Positions 1 to 5,395 of a stretch of DNA of 23,705 nucleotides are shown here, one piece after another. Source of the DNA: a virus; the IMG/VR virus record IMGVR_UViG_3300001450_000317, positions 1 to 23,705 of that record; one strand, 5' to 3'. Every line of letters starts with the position of its first letter. The first letter of the stretch is position 1. The position numbers and the translations under genes were made by a program. The notes under the pieces were generated by a model. It saw nothing but the letters and a program-made list of their open reading frames with translations. It was not told the origin of the DNA and made no database searches.

Positions 1-22
1 TCAAGTCCCAGTTGACCCACCA
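1..22 (+). tRNA. 3' end of a tRNA cut by the window edge
   Basis: The first 22 bases fit the end of a tRNA: the rest of a T-loop (TCAAGT), the 3' T-stem strand CCCAG, the 3' acceptor strand TTGACCC, discriminator A and an encoded CCA at 20-22. The missing 5' acceptor strand should read GGGTCAA. The anticodon lies outside the window, so the identity is unknown. It is the left member of the tRNA cluster that runs to 942. Confidence 0.75.
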
Positions 23-33
23 TTTACATAAAA

Positions 34-110
34 GGGCTCTTAGCTCAGTTGGTCAGAGCACCCCGCTCATAACGGGATGGTCCTCGGTTCAAGCCCGAGA
101 GAGCCCACCA
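34..110 (+). tRNA. tRNA with CAT anticodon (elongator Met, or Ile2)
   Basis: A full 77-nt cloverleaf: acceptor GGGCTCT / AGAGCCC, D-stem GCTC / GAGC, anticodon loop CTCATAA, T-stem CTCGG / CCGAG with TTCAAGC loop, discriminator A and encoded CCA. The outermost anticodon-stem pair is a C-A mismatch. CAT can be elongator Met, or Ile2 if C34 is modified to lysidine. A separate Ile tRNA with a TAT anticodon lies at 867-942 and would already read ATA, which favours Met, but this is inference. It is not an initiator by any feature I can confirm. Confidence 0.93.
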
Positions 111-134
111 TTCAATCGAAGAGAAAATAACATA

Positions 135-374
135 ATGATAAAAGCATTAGCAACCTTTGTTCTGGTCGGTACCGTTGATTCCACAGACCAGTTTTTTGCC
201 TCAGTTGAGGTTAATCTAAATCCGCCACTGGCAGAGTCCAGCATGGCAGTTATACCTTTGCACGCATTTCCGTGTGAGATTAGTGAGGGTGATTCTTTTT
301 ATATTTTAAAGTTGACAAAGGAGTCAGACCCTGTTATTATATGTGGAGAGTACAAATCAAATGATGGAGAATGA
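135..374 (+). CDS. hypothetical protein, 79 aa
   Basis: The frame is open further upstream, but that part runs through the tRNA at 34-110, so I start at the ATG at 135 (MIKALATFVL). The protein is mostly beta-type: a hydrophobic first strand, an S-V-E-V-N-L strand, then I-P-L-H-A-F-P followed by S-E-G-D. That last pattern, a proline-rich turn before an EGD motif, recalls small DUF3006-like proteins, but the similarity is too weak to name it. It sits between tRNAs, with the next gene starting 4 nt after its stop. The SD is weak (GAAGAG, about 12 nt upstream). Function unknown. Confidence 0.6.
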   Translation: MIKALATFVLVGTVDSTDQFFASVEVNLNPPLAESSMAVIPLHAFPCEISEGDSFYILKLTKESDPVIICGEYKSNDGE

Positions 375-378
375 TGAA

Positions 379-624
379 ATGATTTACACTGCTATTTTTC
401 AAAACCCCCAAGGTAAGCTGACCCGCTCGCGATATACTGGAGTGATGTCGCGTTCCGAAGCGTGGCTAACAGCAACCAAGATGGGTGCTAGCAACGGAGA
501 GTGTTTGATCGCTCTGGTATCGGGGGATCACCCAGTATATTTCTATGAAAACTTTGTAGAAGACAGTCGAACCGATCCTGCCATGACCGCTATGCAAGCC
601 CACGATGTTTACGAGATGCCATGA
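379..624 (+). CDS. hypothetical protein, 81 aa
   Basis: Start chosen at ATG 379 because GGAG at 366-369 lies about 9 nt upstream; in-frame ATGs at 343, 361 and 364 would overlap the previous gene and lack a good SD. The product begins MIYTAIFQ and is a small alpha/beta protein with a basic T-R-S-R-Y segment and an acidic C-terminal third. I recognise no domain. It follows the 79 aa gene by 4 nt and ends just before tRNA-Arg, so the pair is probably carried as tRNA-cluster cargo on one transcript. Confidence 0.65.
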   Translation: MIYTAIFQNPQGKLTRSRYTGVMSRSEAWLTATKMGASNGECLIALVSGDHPVYFYENFVEDSRTDPAMTAMQAHDVYEMP

Positions 625-634
625 CACTCAACAA

Positions 635-711
635 GCGTCCTTAGCTCAGTTGGATAGAGCATCGGCCTTCTAAGCCGAGGGTCGTAGGTTCAAATCCTAC
701 AGGACGTACCA
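635..711 (+). tRNA. tRNA-Arg(TCT)
   Basis: 77-nt cloverleaf: acceptor GCGTCCT / AGGACGT (G-U at the first pair), D-stem GCTC / GAGC, anticodon stem TCGGC / GCCGA around loop CTTCTAA (anticodon TCT), T-stem GTAGG / CCTAC, discriminator A, encoded CCA. It reads AGA and, by wobble, AGG. Arg-TCT is a common phage tRNA because AGA is often rare in the host but used by the phage. Confidence 0.96.
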
Positions 712-718
712 TTTATTT

Positions 719-795
719 TCCCGTTTAGCTCAGTTGGTTAGAGCATCTGACTGTTAATCAGAGGGTCGAAAGTTCAAGTCTTTCAACGGGAGCCA
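719..795 (+). tRNA. tRNA-Asn(GTT)
   Basis: 77-nt cloverleaf: acceptor TCCCGTT / AACGGGA, anticodon stem TCTGA / TCAGA around loop CTGTTAA (anticodon GTT), T-arm with TTCAAGT loop, discriminator G and encoded CCA. The 5' T and G73 match bacterial tRNA-Asn. It begins 8 nt after tRNA-Arg, so the two are surely processed from one precursor. Confidence 0.96.
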
Positions 796-866
796 TTTTA
801 GGAGACAGCTTACCCGAACATAAACCAGAGTCTTTGACCGGACGCCAAAAGTTAACCCCAGATTAT

Positions 867-942
867 GCGCCTATAGCTCAGGGGTTAGAGCGTTGTTCTT
901 ATAAAGCAGATGTCGTGGGTTCAACTCCCACTAGGCGCACCA
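867..942 (+). tRNA. tRNA-Ile(TAT)
   Basis: 76-nt cloverleaf: acceptor GCGCCTA / TAGGCGC, D-stem GCTC / GAGC, anticodon stem TTGTT / AGCAG (two G-U pairs) around loop CTTATAA (anticodon TAT), T-stem GTGGG / CCCAC, discriminator A, encoded CCA. It should read ATA directly, without lysidine modification. Most bacteria read ATA with a modified CAT tRNA, so a TAT isoacceptor is uncommon. The 71-nt gap before it (796-866) holds no gene that I can see. Confidence 0.93.
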
Positions 943-968
943 CTTAACAAACCAGCCGGAGCCATATA

Positions 969-1193
969 ATGAGCTATCACGATTACCAACACTATACAAC
1001 TAAATGGAGCCCCATCAAAAAAGATGAGGCAGAAGAAATGAAGAAGCAAACCGACAATCCGCGAATACAAGTAATCTCACCCCAGAAAAAGTTGTATGAT
1101 ATCCAACAGATTATCAATGGCTTGCCAGACAAACACATGAATACTTATGAATTGCAAGAAGCAATCCAAAAGATTCTTAACGGAGAAGTATAA
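969..1193 (+). CDS. hypothetical protein, 74 aa
   Basis: Start ATG 969 with GGAG at 958-961. The product is hydrophilic and lysine/glutamate-rich, with a basic middle and a C-terminal amphipathic helix (LQEAIQKILNGEV). No domain recognised. It is the first gene after the tRNA cluster; the next gene starts 1 nt after its stop, and its last codons contain that gene's SD (GGAG at 1182). No composite promoter precedes it, so it may be read through from the tRNA operon. Confidence 0.8.
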   Translation: MSYHDYQHYTTKWSPIKKDEAEEMKKQTDNPRIQVISPQKKLYDIQQIINGLPDKHMNTYELQEAIQKILNGEV

Positions 1194-1194
1194 C

Positions 1195-1506
1195 ATGAAG
1201 ACGGGCAAAAGATATGAATTGGTTGAGTGCGTGGACGGATTTAAGATGAGCGTGCAAGCTCACGGCACCGCTTACTGTACCCCGCGCGCCGATGACGCGG
1301 ATAACTATACCGAAGTGGAGGTCGGGTTTCCAAACTGCCGCGAAGATTTGCTAATGGAGTTTGCCGAAGAACCAGATGATCCAACCGGAACTGTTTACGC
1401 TTGGGTTCCGAGCCAGATAGTTACTACAGTGATCGCCAAGCATGGCGGTATGGTTTCTGGAGAAGTCCCACCGGGTGTAGCCCCTTTAAGAGCGAGTAGT
1501 AGATAA
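1195..1506 (+). CDS. hypothetical protein, 103 aa
   Basis: ATG at 1195 has GGAG about 9 nt upstream and begins 1 nt after the preceding stop; an earlier in-frame ATG (1147) lies inside the upstream gene and has no SD. The N-terminal part (MKTGKRYELVECVDGFKMSV) is strand-rich and is followed by an acidic stretch with two cysteines, Y-C-T-P and F-P-N-C-R. C-terminal tail is Gly/Pro-rich then basic. I know of marine-phage hypotheticals of this general look but cannot name a family. Its stop overlaps the next start by 1 nt (TAATG). Confidence 0.8.
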   Translation: MKTGKRYELVECVDGFKMSVQAHGTAYCTPRADDADNYTEVEVGFPNCREDLLMEFAEEPDDPTGTVYAWVPSQIVTTVIAKHGGMVSGEVPPGVAPLRASSR

Positions 1507-1691
1507 TGTCATTTTGTAAGTTTAAGGCAGGCGACTTAGTTCGCCGCAATAGTAATCGAGAGTTTTGGAAAGGTAAGTTAGGTTTGGTCTTGTCTATCGA
1601 ATTTACGCACGGCGACCCGAAGTTTGTGGTGAAGTGGAATCATGTTCCCAAGCCGCGCCGCTACGCGACGAATGGGTTGGCGAGAGTATAG
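1506..1691 (+). CDS. GDLV-family small SH3-like protein, 61 aa
   Basis: First member of the GDLV family in the window: F-K-A-G-D-L-V-R-R at residues 6-14, then a second strand (G-L-V-L-S-I) and a third (F-V-V-K-W). This is the strand pattern shared by the whole family (VGDLV, GIV/GLV, V.W, hydrophobic end) and suits a five-strand SH3-like/KOW-like barrel. Here it ends without the usual L-E-V-V tail. The start overlaps the preceding stop by one base. It is the last gene before the first composite promoter. Confidence 0.78.
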   Translation: MSFCKFKAGDLVRRNSNREFWKGKLGLVLSIEFTHGDPKFVVKWNHVPKPRRYATNGLARV

Positions 1692-1734
1692 ATACCAGTC
1701 CCGCCACGCGATTTTTTTCCGCCTAAAATTTCCT

Positions 1735-1789
1735 TTTACATTTCCTTGACACAATAAACATTGACTTCAGCCGCAAGATAGGATATATT
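1735..1789 (+). promoter_or_regulatory. Composite promoter 1
   Basis: TTTACA 1735-1740 and TTGACA 1746-1751 (11 bp apart), -35 TTGACT 1761-1766 (15 bp on), 17-bp spacer, -10 TATATT 1784-1789. It drives the GDLV operon at 1810; SD AAGGAG follows. Confidence 0.88.
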
Positions 1790-1809
1790 ATAAGGGTAAG
1801 GAGACAAAC

Positions 1810-2019
1810 ATGAAAGTTGGTGATCTGGTAATAATGCCCGGTTCTTGTTATCGTGACAACAGCAATAACCCCGCAACGGGTATTATCCTTCGGACAAAGC
1901 CGGACGGCATACCCCGAGGTACGCCAAGTTTAAGTAGAGTTAAAGTATACTGGTTGCAAGATGCAGAGGTATCATGGGAGCCTAAGAAATGGTTGGAGGT
2001 TATAAATGAAAGCAGGTGA
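1810..2019 (+). CDS. GDLV-family small SH3-like protein, 69 aa
   Basis: Starts MKVGDLVIM after SD AAGGAG. Strands: K-V-G-D-L-V, T-G-I-I-L-R, V-K-V-Y-W, then W-L-E-V-I-N-E-S-R. First gene of an operon of four (to 2670). The codons for L-E-V (TTGGAGGTT) place GGAGG upstream of the next ATG, and its last four codons N-E-S-R and stop are the first 14 nt of the next gene in another frame. Function unknown; a protein- or nucleic-acid-binding mini-barrel is the structural inference. Confidence 0.87.
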   Translation: MKVGDLVIMPGSCYRDNSNNPATGIILRTKPDGIPRGTPSLSRVKVYWLQDAEVSWEPKKWLEVINESR

Positions 2020-2212
2020 TTTAGTAAAATGGAACGGTAGCATTTGTTTGGTAACGGAAGTTTACGAAAGCAAGTGTTGGCGCACTGATGAGAGAGGCAA
2101 AGCTATTAACTGGGGAGCAATCCCCCATGAGCCGTTCGCTCGCATTCTTTTTAAGGGTGACTTGCGCGGCATCCCACAAGCAGACTTGAGTTCAATCGAT
2201 GAAACTCGGTGA
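2006..2212 (+). CDS. GDLV-family small SH3-like protein, 68 aa
   Basis: Starts MKAGDLVKW 14 nt inside the previous gene, with GGAGG at 1995-1999. A second strand (S-I-C-L-V-T-E-V) follows the GDLV strand, then a charged loop and F-A-R-I-L-F. The C-terminal strand lacks L-E-V-V, having L-S-S-I-D-E-T-R; D-E-T-R plus stop are again the first 14 nt of the next gene. Two cysteines (near 15 and 25) are not in a metal-site pattern. Translationally coupled to both neighbours. Confidence 0.85.
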   Translation: MKAGDLVKWNGSICLVTEVYESKCWRTDERGKAINWGAIPHEPFARILFKGDLRGIPQADLSSIDETR

Positions 2213-2429
2213 TCTGGTAAAGGTTCGATACCGTGATGGTGTTAATGAACTTAACGATCCACTGTGGACCGTTCCTTATCACGGAGTTGTATTTGAGACA
2301 CCTGATATGGGTGAGTTTTGCATGTGGAAAATGTGGTGCATTGAACGCGGTAGCGTGCATATCTTGTCACCACGTAAAGATAATATAGAGGTAGTATATG
2401 AAGTTAACATTAGTGATAGACACCGATGA
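2199..2429 (+). CDS. GDLV-family small SH3-like protein, 76 aa
   Basis: Starts MKLGDLVKV, overlapping the previous gene by 14 nt. A longer loop than usual precedes strand two (H-G-V-V-F-E-T), and the middle is rich in Met/Trp/Cys (C-M-W-K-M-W-C). The SD is poor (TTGAG), so it may depend on coupling with the gene upstream. The stop lies 32 nt inside the next gene, the longest overlap seen here. Confidence 0.83.
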   Translation: MKLGDLVKVRYRDGVNELNDPLWTVPYHGVVFETPDMGEFCMWKMWCIERGSVHILSPRKDNIEVVYEVNISDRHR

Positions 2430-2670
2430 CATCGACGGCATCCACGATGCTTTCAAGATCGCTGGGCATTTTTACAAAAAGTATGGACCACCCGGCAGCT
2501 ACGGTCATCAACTTTCTTACGGAAAGATTAAGCATATCAAGATGCTGCGGTCATTTGCAAAGAAAGCAATCGAAGCGCACGAAGCCGGTAAAGATCCGGC
2601 CGGGCTAAGGTTTACAAAAGATTATACCGAGGCACTTATCAATGATGATCCTGGCTATCCGGGCATTTGA
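2398..2670 (+). CDS. hypothetical protein, 90 aa
   Basis: ATG 2398 has AGAGG 8-12 nt upstream. The product begins with a strand, M-K-L-T-L-V-I-D-T-D-D, followed by two amphipathic helices (H-D-A-F-K-I-A-G-H-F-Y; L-R-S-F-A-K-K-A-I-E). The pattern M-K-L-T-L-V-[IV]-D, helix, L-R-x-F-A is one I associate with small phage proteins of unknown function. Its TGA stop (2668-2670) is part of the first TTGACA of promoter 2, so gene end and operator overlap. Confidence 0.82.
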   Translation: MKLTLVIDTDDIDGIHDAFKIAGHFYKKYGPPGSYGHQLSYGKIKHIKMLRSFAKKAIEAHEAGKDPAGLRFTKDYTEALINDDPGYPGI

Positions 2671-2721
2671 CATGTCCTTGACAAGAAATACATTGACTTT
2701 TTTTCGTCAATGGTGTATATT
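2667..2721 (+). promoter_or_regulatory. Composite promoter 2
   Basis: TTGACA 2667-2672 and TTGACA 2678-2683 (11 bp apart), -35 TTGACT 2693-2698, 17-bp spacer, -10 TATATT 2716-2721. It drives the operon at 2748. The first hexamer holds the stop codon of the upstream gene. Confidence 0.92.
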
Positions 2722-2747
2722 TATAGAGTAAGTCAAAGGAGAACTAC

Positions 2748-3050
2748 ATGTCTGTAAAAGTAACTGATAACCTTAACGTCGTTCGTGCATGGAAGGACGG
2801 AAAAAATGCGCGCAACCATAAGAACACACTGATGACACTTGATGGAGAACTGTTCTCTTATCGCTTGAAGATCGGATCGCGCACGGATGCCGGTGTTTGC
2901 GTTATCGCGGACTTCATGGCTGGGTCTGGTGGGTTTCACTCGATGACCACTTCTCAGCATGTCTCGCTTGCAAAGCGATCAGCTGATGTTGTTATGCACC
3001 CGCTTGTGTGGGAGTCTTCACCACTTTCTTACGATGAGGTTCCTTTCTAA
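2748..3050 (+). CDS. hypothetical phage protein, 100 aa
   Basis: Start ATG 2748 after SD AAAGGAG. The protein has a helical/basic N-terminus, a strand region (L-F-S-Y-R-L-K-I-G-S-R-T), then V-C-V-I-A-D-F-M and the motif G-G-F-H-S-M-T-T-S-Q-H-V, followed by a helix and a conserved-looking tail (W-E-S-S-P-L-S). The paired His and Ser/Thr in the FHSMTTSQH segment could be a ligand or active-site loop, but I cannot tie it to a known fold. First gene of an operon running to 4476; next gene overlaps by 1 nt. Confidence 0.83.
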   Translation: MSVKVTDNLNVVRAWKDGKNARNHKNTLMTLDGELFSYRLKIGSRTDAGVCVIADFMAGSGGFHSMTTSQHVSLAKRSADVVMHPLVWESSPLSYDEVPF

Positions 3051-3394
3051 TGGGTGAGATTGTTGATCTTGATGCTTTCCGAAAACAGCGGAAAGAAGAT
3101 GAAGAAGCTGAAGCAAGAGCCGAAGCGGAGGCTTTGGCACAAGAGGAGAAGGACGAGATTGATTATATGCGTGATGTCCTTCAGCAGATCATGGTCAACC
3201 TCTCTGATTCACTAACAGGCTCAATGATGACTTATAACCCTGATGATCCGAACAACTTTGGATACGATGGATATTCGTCAGATGATTATATGGTCAATAC
3301 ATATTATCACGAAGCTGGGTACGATGAGAATGGCTATTACGAAAAATCATGGGAGTTTGATCCAAATGAAGACGAGGATAATGATGACGTTTAA
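3050..3394 (+). CDS. acidic coiled-coil-type protein, 114 aa
   Basis: Starts MGEIVDLDAFRKQRKEDEE, a motif (I-V-D-L-D-A-F-R-K-Q-R) common at the N-terminus of small phage proteins. Residues 8-45 form a long charged helix; the C-terminal half is Asp/Glu/Tyr-rich and probably disordered. The net charge is strongly negative, so a DNA-mimic or scaffolding role is possible, but that is speculation. Overlaps the previous stop by 1 nt and the next gene by 11 nt. Confidence 0.82.
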   Translation: MGEIVDLDAFRKQRKEDEEAEARAEAEALAQEEKDEIDYMRDVLQQIMVNLSDSLTGSMMTYNPDDPNNFGYDGYSSDDYMVNTYYHEAGYDENGYYEKSWEFDPNEDEDNDDV

Positions 3395-3602
3395 GAAAGG
3401 TGACTTTGTTCGCATCAAAGAAGGCACGCATTCGGATCGAATGCCGAAATCTCGGCTTGGTCACGTGCAGGGGTTTGCTCACGTAGCGCGCTTGTATAAT
3501 GAAGAGGGCGTTACAGCCCAACAAACAGACCAATATAACATTTACATGACGAATGGAGAAATCCTAAAGTTTCACGAATCATATTTGGAGTTGGTTGAGT
3601 AG
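3384..3602 (+). CDS. GDLV-family (KGDFV) small protein, 72 aa
   Basis: Start ATG 3384 is better placed than 3381 because GAGG (3374-3377) then lies 6 nt upstream. Begins MTFKKGDFVRIKEG, followed by L-G-H-V-Q-G-F and Y-N-I-Y-M-T-N-G-E-I-L-K-F, ending with Y-L-E-L-V-E: the family strand order with the C-terminal L-E-[LV]-V strand. The L-E-L-V codons again supply GGAG for the gene that follows directly at 3602. Confidence 0.82.
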   Translation: MTFKKGDFVRIKEGTHSDRMPKSRLGHVQGFAHVARLYNEEGVTAQQTDQYNIYMTNGEILKFHESYLELVE

Positions 3603-3760
3603 TGGTATTAAGTAAAGAAGAAAAGAAACTTATTTCAGAATGCATCGAGTCGCACCAACGCATGATTAAACATCATCGCCAGCAGATTATTGATTTGTCA
3701 CGGAAGTTGGTTGAAGTTGAAGTTGAAATGGAATCATTTAACATTGAGGTTAAGAAATGA
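3602..3760 (+). CDS. small coiled-coil protein, 52 aa, GTG start
   Basis: GTG at 3602 overlaps the preceding TAG by one base; GGAG in the upstream L-E-L codons and TTGAG nearer the start serve as SD. The product VVLSKEEKKL... is one continuous charged helix with heptad-like hydrophobics (I-I-D-L-S-R-K-L-V-E-V-E-V-E-M), so probably a coiled coil. Its stop overlaps the ATG of the next gene (ATGA at 3757). Real by spacing and coupling, though short. Confidence 0.72.
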   Translation: MVLSKEEKKLISECIESHQRMIKHHRQQIIDLSRKLVEVEVEMESFNIEVKK

Positions 3761-3933
3761 AAGCTGGAGACAGAGTAACAAAACAAAAGGTCATGTCAGT
3801 TGAGAATGCACTGGGAACCGTCGAGAAGATTACCAAAGATTATATTGTGGTCATTTGGGATAAAGTTAATGGGCACTGGCATTATACACATGATCAGTCT
3901 GCTGCACTGGATCCAGTTGATGAAAGTGGGTGA
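3757..3933 (+). CDS. GDLV-family (MKAGDRV) small protein, 58 aa
   Basis: Starts MKAGDRVTK with a 4-nt ATGA overlap on the previous stop. Strands: A-G-D-R-V, A-L-G-T-V-E-K-I, Y-I-V-V-I-W-D, W-H-Y, then A-L-D-P-V-D. The G-T-V-x-x-[IV] after the first strand resembles the KOW motif spacing. The last codons D-E-S-G and stop are the first 14 nt of the next gene. Confidence 0.8.
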   Translation: MKAGDRVTKQKVMSVENALGTVEKITKDYIVVIWDKVNGHWHYTHDQSAALDPVDESG

Positions 3934-4108
3934 TTTGGTTGTGCATGCCAAGGGCACGATCCACCCACAGAAATACCTGCTGGGCATTGTTATTAATAAG
4001 AGTTTAGAGTTTGAGACATTATATGAAGTTGTGTGGTTTCATTCGGCGCGCAAGCAGTTGTGTCGCTATGACGTTATAAAGAGGTTAGAAGATTATGAAA
4101 GTAGGTGA
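3920..4108 (+). CDS. GDLV-family small SH3-like protein, 62 aa
   Basis: Starts MKVGDLVVH at 3920, 14 nt inside the previous gene; upstream in-frame codons lie within that gene and are not needed. Strands: V-G-D-L-V-V, L-G-I-V-I, Y-E-V-V-W-F, then R-L-E-D-Y-E-S-R. It ends in E-S-R* because its terminal codons are the start of the next family member. Confidence 0.84.
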   Translation: MKVGDLVVHAKGTIHPQKYLLGIVINKSLEFETLYEVVWFHSARKQLCRYDVIKRLEDYESR

Positions 4109-4286
4109 TCTAGTGCAGTTTGAAAGCGTAGATAATGATGATGTTGAGTCTCAACTAGATTATGGGATCGTCGTTAAACTTTCTAGAACTGGGCACAAAA
4201 CAAAATCGGCCGAAGTTTTATTTCACGATGGTGAGATTGCATGGATTGGTACGAATACTTTGGTGGTGGTTAGTGAGAGTAGGTGA
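4095..4286 (+). CDS. GDLV-family small SH3-like protein, 63 aa
   Basis: Starts MKVGDLVQF. Strands: V-G-D-L-V-Q-F, Y-G-I-V-V-K-L, A-E-V-L-F-H-D-G-E-I-A-W-I, T-L-V-V-V-S-E-S-R: the clearest family pattern in the window, with a D-G-E turn between strands three and four. 14-nt overlaps on both sides. The D-G-x-x-x-W turn is typical of small SH3-like/Tudor-type barrels. Confidence 0.86.
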   Translation: MKVGDLVQFESVDNDDVESQLDYGIVVKLSRTGHKTKSAEVLFHDGEIAWIGTNTLVVVSESR

Positions 4287-4476
4287 TCTAATATCATTCA
4301 AGCCCGAGGGCTATTCGGATGATGATTATTCAAATCCTGCAATAGTTTTGCGTCGGTTTGAACCTGTCACAGAACCGGGTATCTGGATAGTTTGGTGTGA
4401 AGGGCTTGAGTGTCTTGTCGACGAAGAAAACTACGATGTTGTTTACTTGACATCTTCTTTACAAAAGAGTGCTTGA
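4273..4476 (+). CDS. GDLV-family small protein, 67 aa, GTG start
   Basis: GTG at 4273 gives (M)RVGDLISF, aligned to the family start and placed exactly 14 nt inside the previous gene; no ATG fits. Strands: V-G-D-L-I-S-F, A-I-V-L-R-R, I-W-I-V-W-C, V-V-Y-L. Its 3' end overlaps promoter 3: both upstream hexamers lie in its coding sequence and the TGA (4474-4476) is in the -35 box TTGACT. Confidence 0.83.
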   Translation: MRVGDLISFKPEGYSDDDYSNPAIVLRRFEPVTEPGIWIVWCEGLECLVDEENYDVVYLTSSLQKSA

Positions 4477-4501
4477 CTTATGGTGAGATCGATGATATAT
4501 T
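4447..4501 (+). promoter_or_regulatory. Composite promoter 3
   Basis: TTGACA 4447-4452, TTTACA 4458-4463, -35 TTGACT 4473-4478, 17-bp spacer, -10 TATATT 4496-4501. It overlaps the end of the upstream gene by 30 nt and drives the membrane-peptide operon at 4525. Confidence 0.9.
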
Positions 4502-4524
4502 ATATGTATAGAAAGGAGAGTTTT

Positions 4525-4650
4525 ATGAGTAGAACAGCGATAAAGATTGGACAGAACAGACTTGCGATGACTTTGGTGGCGGTGGATGCCGTATGCTGGG
4601 GCGCGCTGCTTTTCTTCAGCATTCACTTTTTCACCTGCCCTGCGGCATAA
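4525..4650 (+). CDS. one-helix membrane peptide, 41 aa
   Basis: ATG 4525 follows a strong SD (AAAGGAGAG) and promoter 3. The product has a basic N-terminus (M-S-R-T-A-I-K-I-G-Q-N-R) and a hydrophobic helix at about 15-37 (L-A-M-T-L-V-A-V-D-A-V-C-W-G-A-L-L-F-F), so it should be an inner-membrane protein with N-in topology. Small membrane peptides in early phage operons often act on the host envelope or in superinfection exclusion; nothing here proves that. Confidence 0.75.
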   Translation: MSRTAIKIGQNRLAMTLVAVDAVCWGALLFFSIHFFTCPAA

Positions 4651-4662
4651 AGGAAGTTTAAC

Positions 4663-4725
4663 ATGCGTTTAGAGTTTATTTTTCTTGTGTCCATTGGCTT
4701 CGCGCTCGGAGCGGTTCTTACATGA
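4663..4725 (+). CDS. tiny membrane peptide, 20 aa
   Basis: AAGGAAG SD at 4650-4656, ATG 4663, product M-R-L-E-F-I-F-L-V-S-I-G-F-A-L-G-A-V-L-T: a single hydrophobic helix. Its stop overlaps the next ATG (ATGA at 4722). Could be a real micropeptide or a leader for coupling the next gene; the SD and the coupled stop favour translation. Confidence 0.5.
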   Translation: MRLEFIFLVSIGFALGAVLT

Positions 4726-4874
4726 GTCCAGTTGAAGTTTCAATACCACCGGCGATCTTCACAAATCACAAGGGGATCCGTTACGGGATCGCTGGCTCTG
4801 TGTGGATTGAGGTGCCAGAAGGCACACTCTCGACGAGCTATCAGAATACATGGTCTACAAGCCACGTGAGATAG
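4722..4874 (+). CDS. hypothetical protein, 50 aa
   Basis: ATG 4722 overlaps the preceding TGA by ATGA. The product begins MSPVEVSIPPAI and has a strand-rich middle (G-I-A-G-S-V-W-I-E-V-P). No domain recognised. It overlaps the SWIM-finger gene by 25 nt. No good SD, so translation is probably coupled to the 20 aa peptide. Confidence 0.6.
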   Translation: MSPVEVSIPPAIFTNHKGIRYGIAGSVWIEVPEGTLSTSYQNTWSTSHVR

Positions 4875-5032
4875 CGTCTGCGCCCGGTGAAAACTCTTGG
4901 AGTGTAAAGGGTAGTAAAGGAAATGTTTACACCGTTAAACTCTCTAAGGGCGTTTATTCTTGCTCTTGTCCCGGCTACGGTTTTCGGCGTAAGTGTCGCC
5001 ACATTACGGAGATTAAAGATGAAACAAAATAG
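4850..5032 (+). CDS. mini SWIM-type zinc-finger protein, 60 aa
   Basis: Cys38, Cys40, Cys49 and His51 form C-x-C-x8-C-x-H, the SWIM zinc-finger signature, preceded by the usual strand pattern (N-V-Y-T-V-K-L-S-K-G-V-Y-S-C-S-C-P-G-Y). In cellular proteins SWIM domains bind nucleic acid or protein and are part of larger proteins (SWI2/SNF2, MuDR transposases, recombination-accessory factors). Here the domain is nearly the entire protein. The start at 4850 overlaps the previous gene. Likely a DNA-, RNA- or protein-binding adaptor. Confidence 0.83.
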   Translation: MVYKPREIASAPGENSWSVKGSKGNVYTVKLSKGVYSCSCPGYGFRRKCRHITEIKDETK

Positions 5033-5141
5033 TTTTAAGGATGATATTGAATCGGCAGAGAGGAAAATCCTCATTGTTAGTTGGTTTGGCGCGCTTTCTG
5101 CGTTAGCGGTCATCGGTTATACGCTCTTGACATTCTCTTGA
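5019..5141 (+). CDS. one-helix membrane peptide, 40 aa
   Basis: ATG 5019 with ACGGAG about 8 nt upstream, overlapping the SWIM gene by 14 nt. An N-terminal charged helix (M-K-Q-N-S-F-K-D-D-I-E-S-A-E-R-K) is followed by a transmembrane segment (I-L-I-V-S-W-F-G-A-L-S-A-L-A-V-I-G-Y). Its TGA (5139-5141) lies within the second TTGACA of promoter 4. Confidence 0.72.
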   Translation: MKQNSFKDDIESAERKILIVSWFGALSALAVIGYTLLTFS

Positions 5142-5181
5142 CAAGAAGTCTGTTGCAATCACTCCCCCCTTATGGTATAAT
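5127..5181 (+). promoter_or_regulatory. Composite promoter 4
   Basis: TTGACA 5127-5132, TTGACA 5138-5143, a degenerate -35 TTGCAA 5153-5158, 17-bp spacer, extended -10 TGGTATAAT with the hexamer at 5176-5181. It drives the GDLV operon at 5207. The upstream hexamers are perfect although the -35 is weak. Confidence 0.88.
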
Positions 5182-5206
5182 CTATTTATAGAAAGGAGAG
5201 AAATCT

Positions 5207-5395
5207 ATGATCAAAGTCGGAAGCATGGTTCAAAGCAAATACTCGATGGGTCGGAGAGCCAAGCCCGGAAATCTCGGTTTGGTGCTGGAGTTGCGCAACA
5301 CAGAAGAAGAAGCCTTCGGCTTGGCTCGCGTATTTTATCCAAAGACCGGCAAACAAGGCTGGGTTGTAGTCAAAGACATGAAGGTGGTAGCATGA
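5207..5395 (+). CDS. GDLV-family (IKVGSMV) small protein, 62 aa
   Basis: Starts MIKVGSMVQS after GAAAGGAG. Strands: K-V-G-S-M-V-Q, L-G-L-V-L-E-L, G-L-A-R-V-F-Y, Q-G-W-V-V-V-K-D-M-K-V-V-A. The first-strand Asp is replaced by Ser. First gene of a five- or six-gene operon (to 6193). Four-nt overlap with the next gene (ATGA-like CATGA). Confidence 0.84.
   Translation: MIKVGSMVQSKYSMGRRAKPGNLGLVLELRNTEEEAFGLARVFYPKTGKQGWVVVKDMKVVA

Noticed and set aside
12-134. Upstream extension of the 135 gene
   Set aside because: The frame is open but runs through the tRNA at 34-110 and has no SD; the ATG at 135 is used.
3602-3933. Toxin-antitoxin pair (3602 and 3757)
   Set aside because: The small helical and GDLV proteins show no known toxin or antitoxin motif, and the arrangement is the same as at other GDLV junctions.
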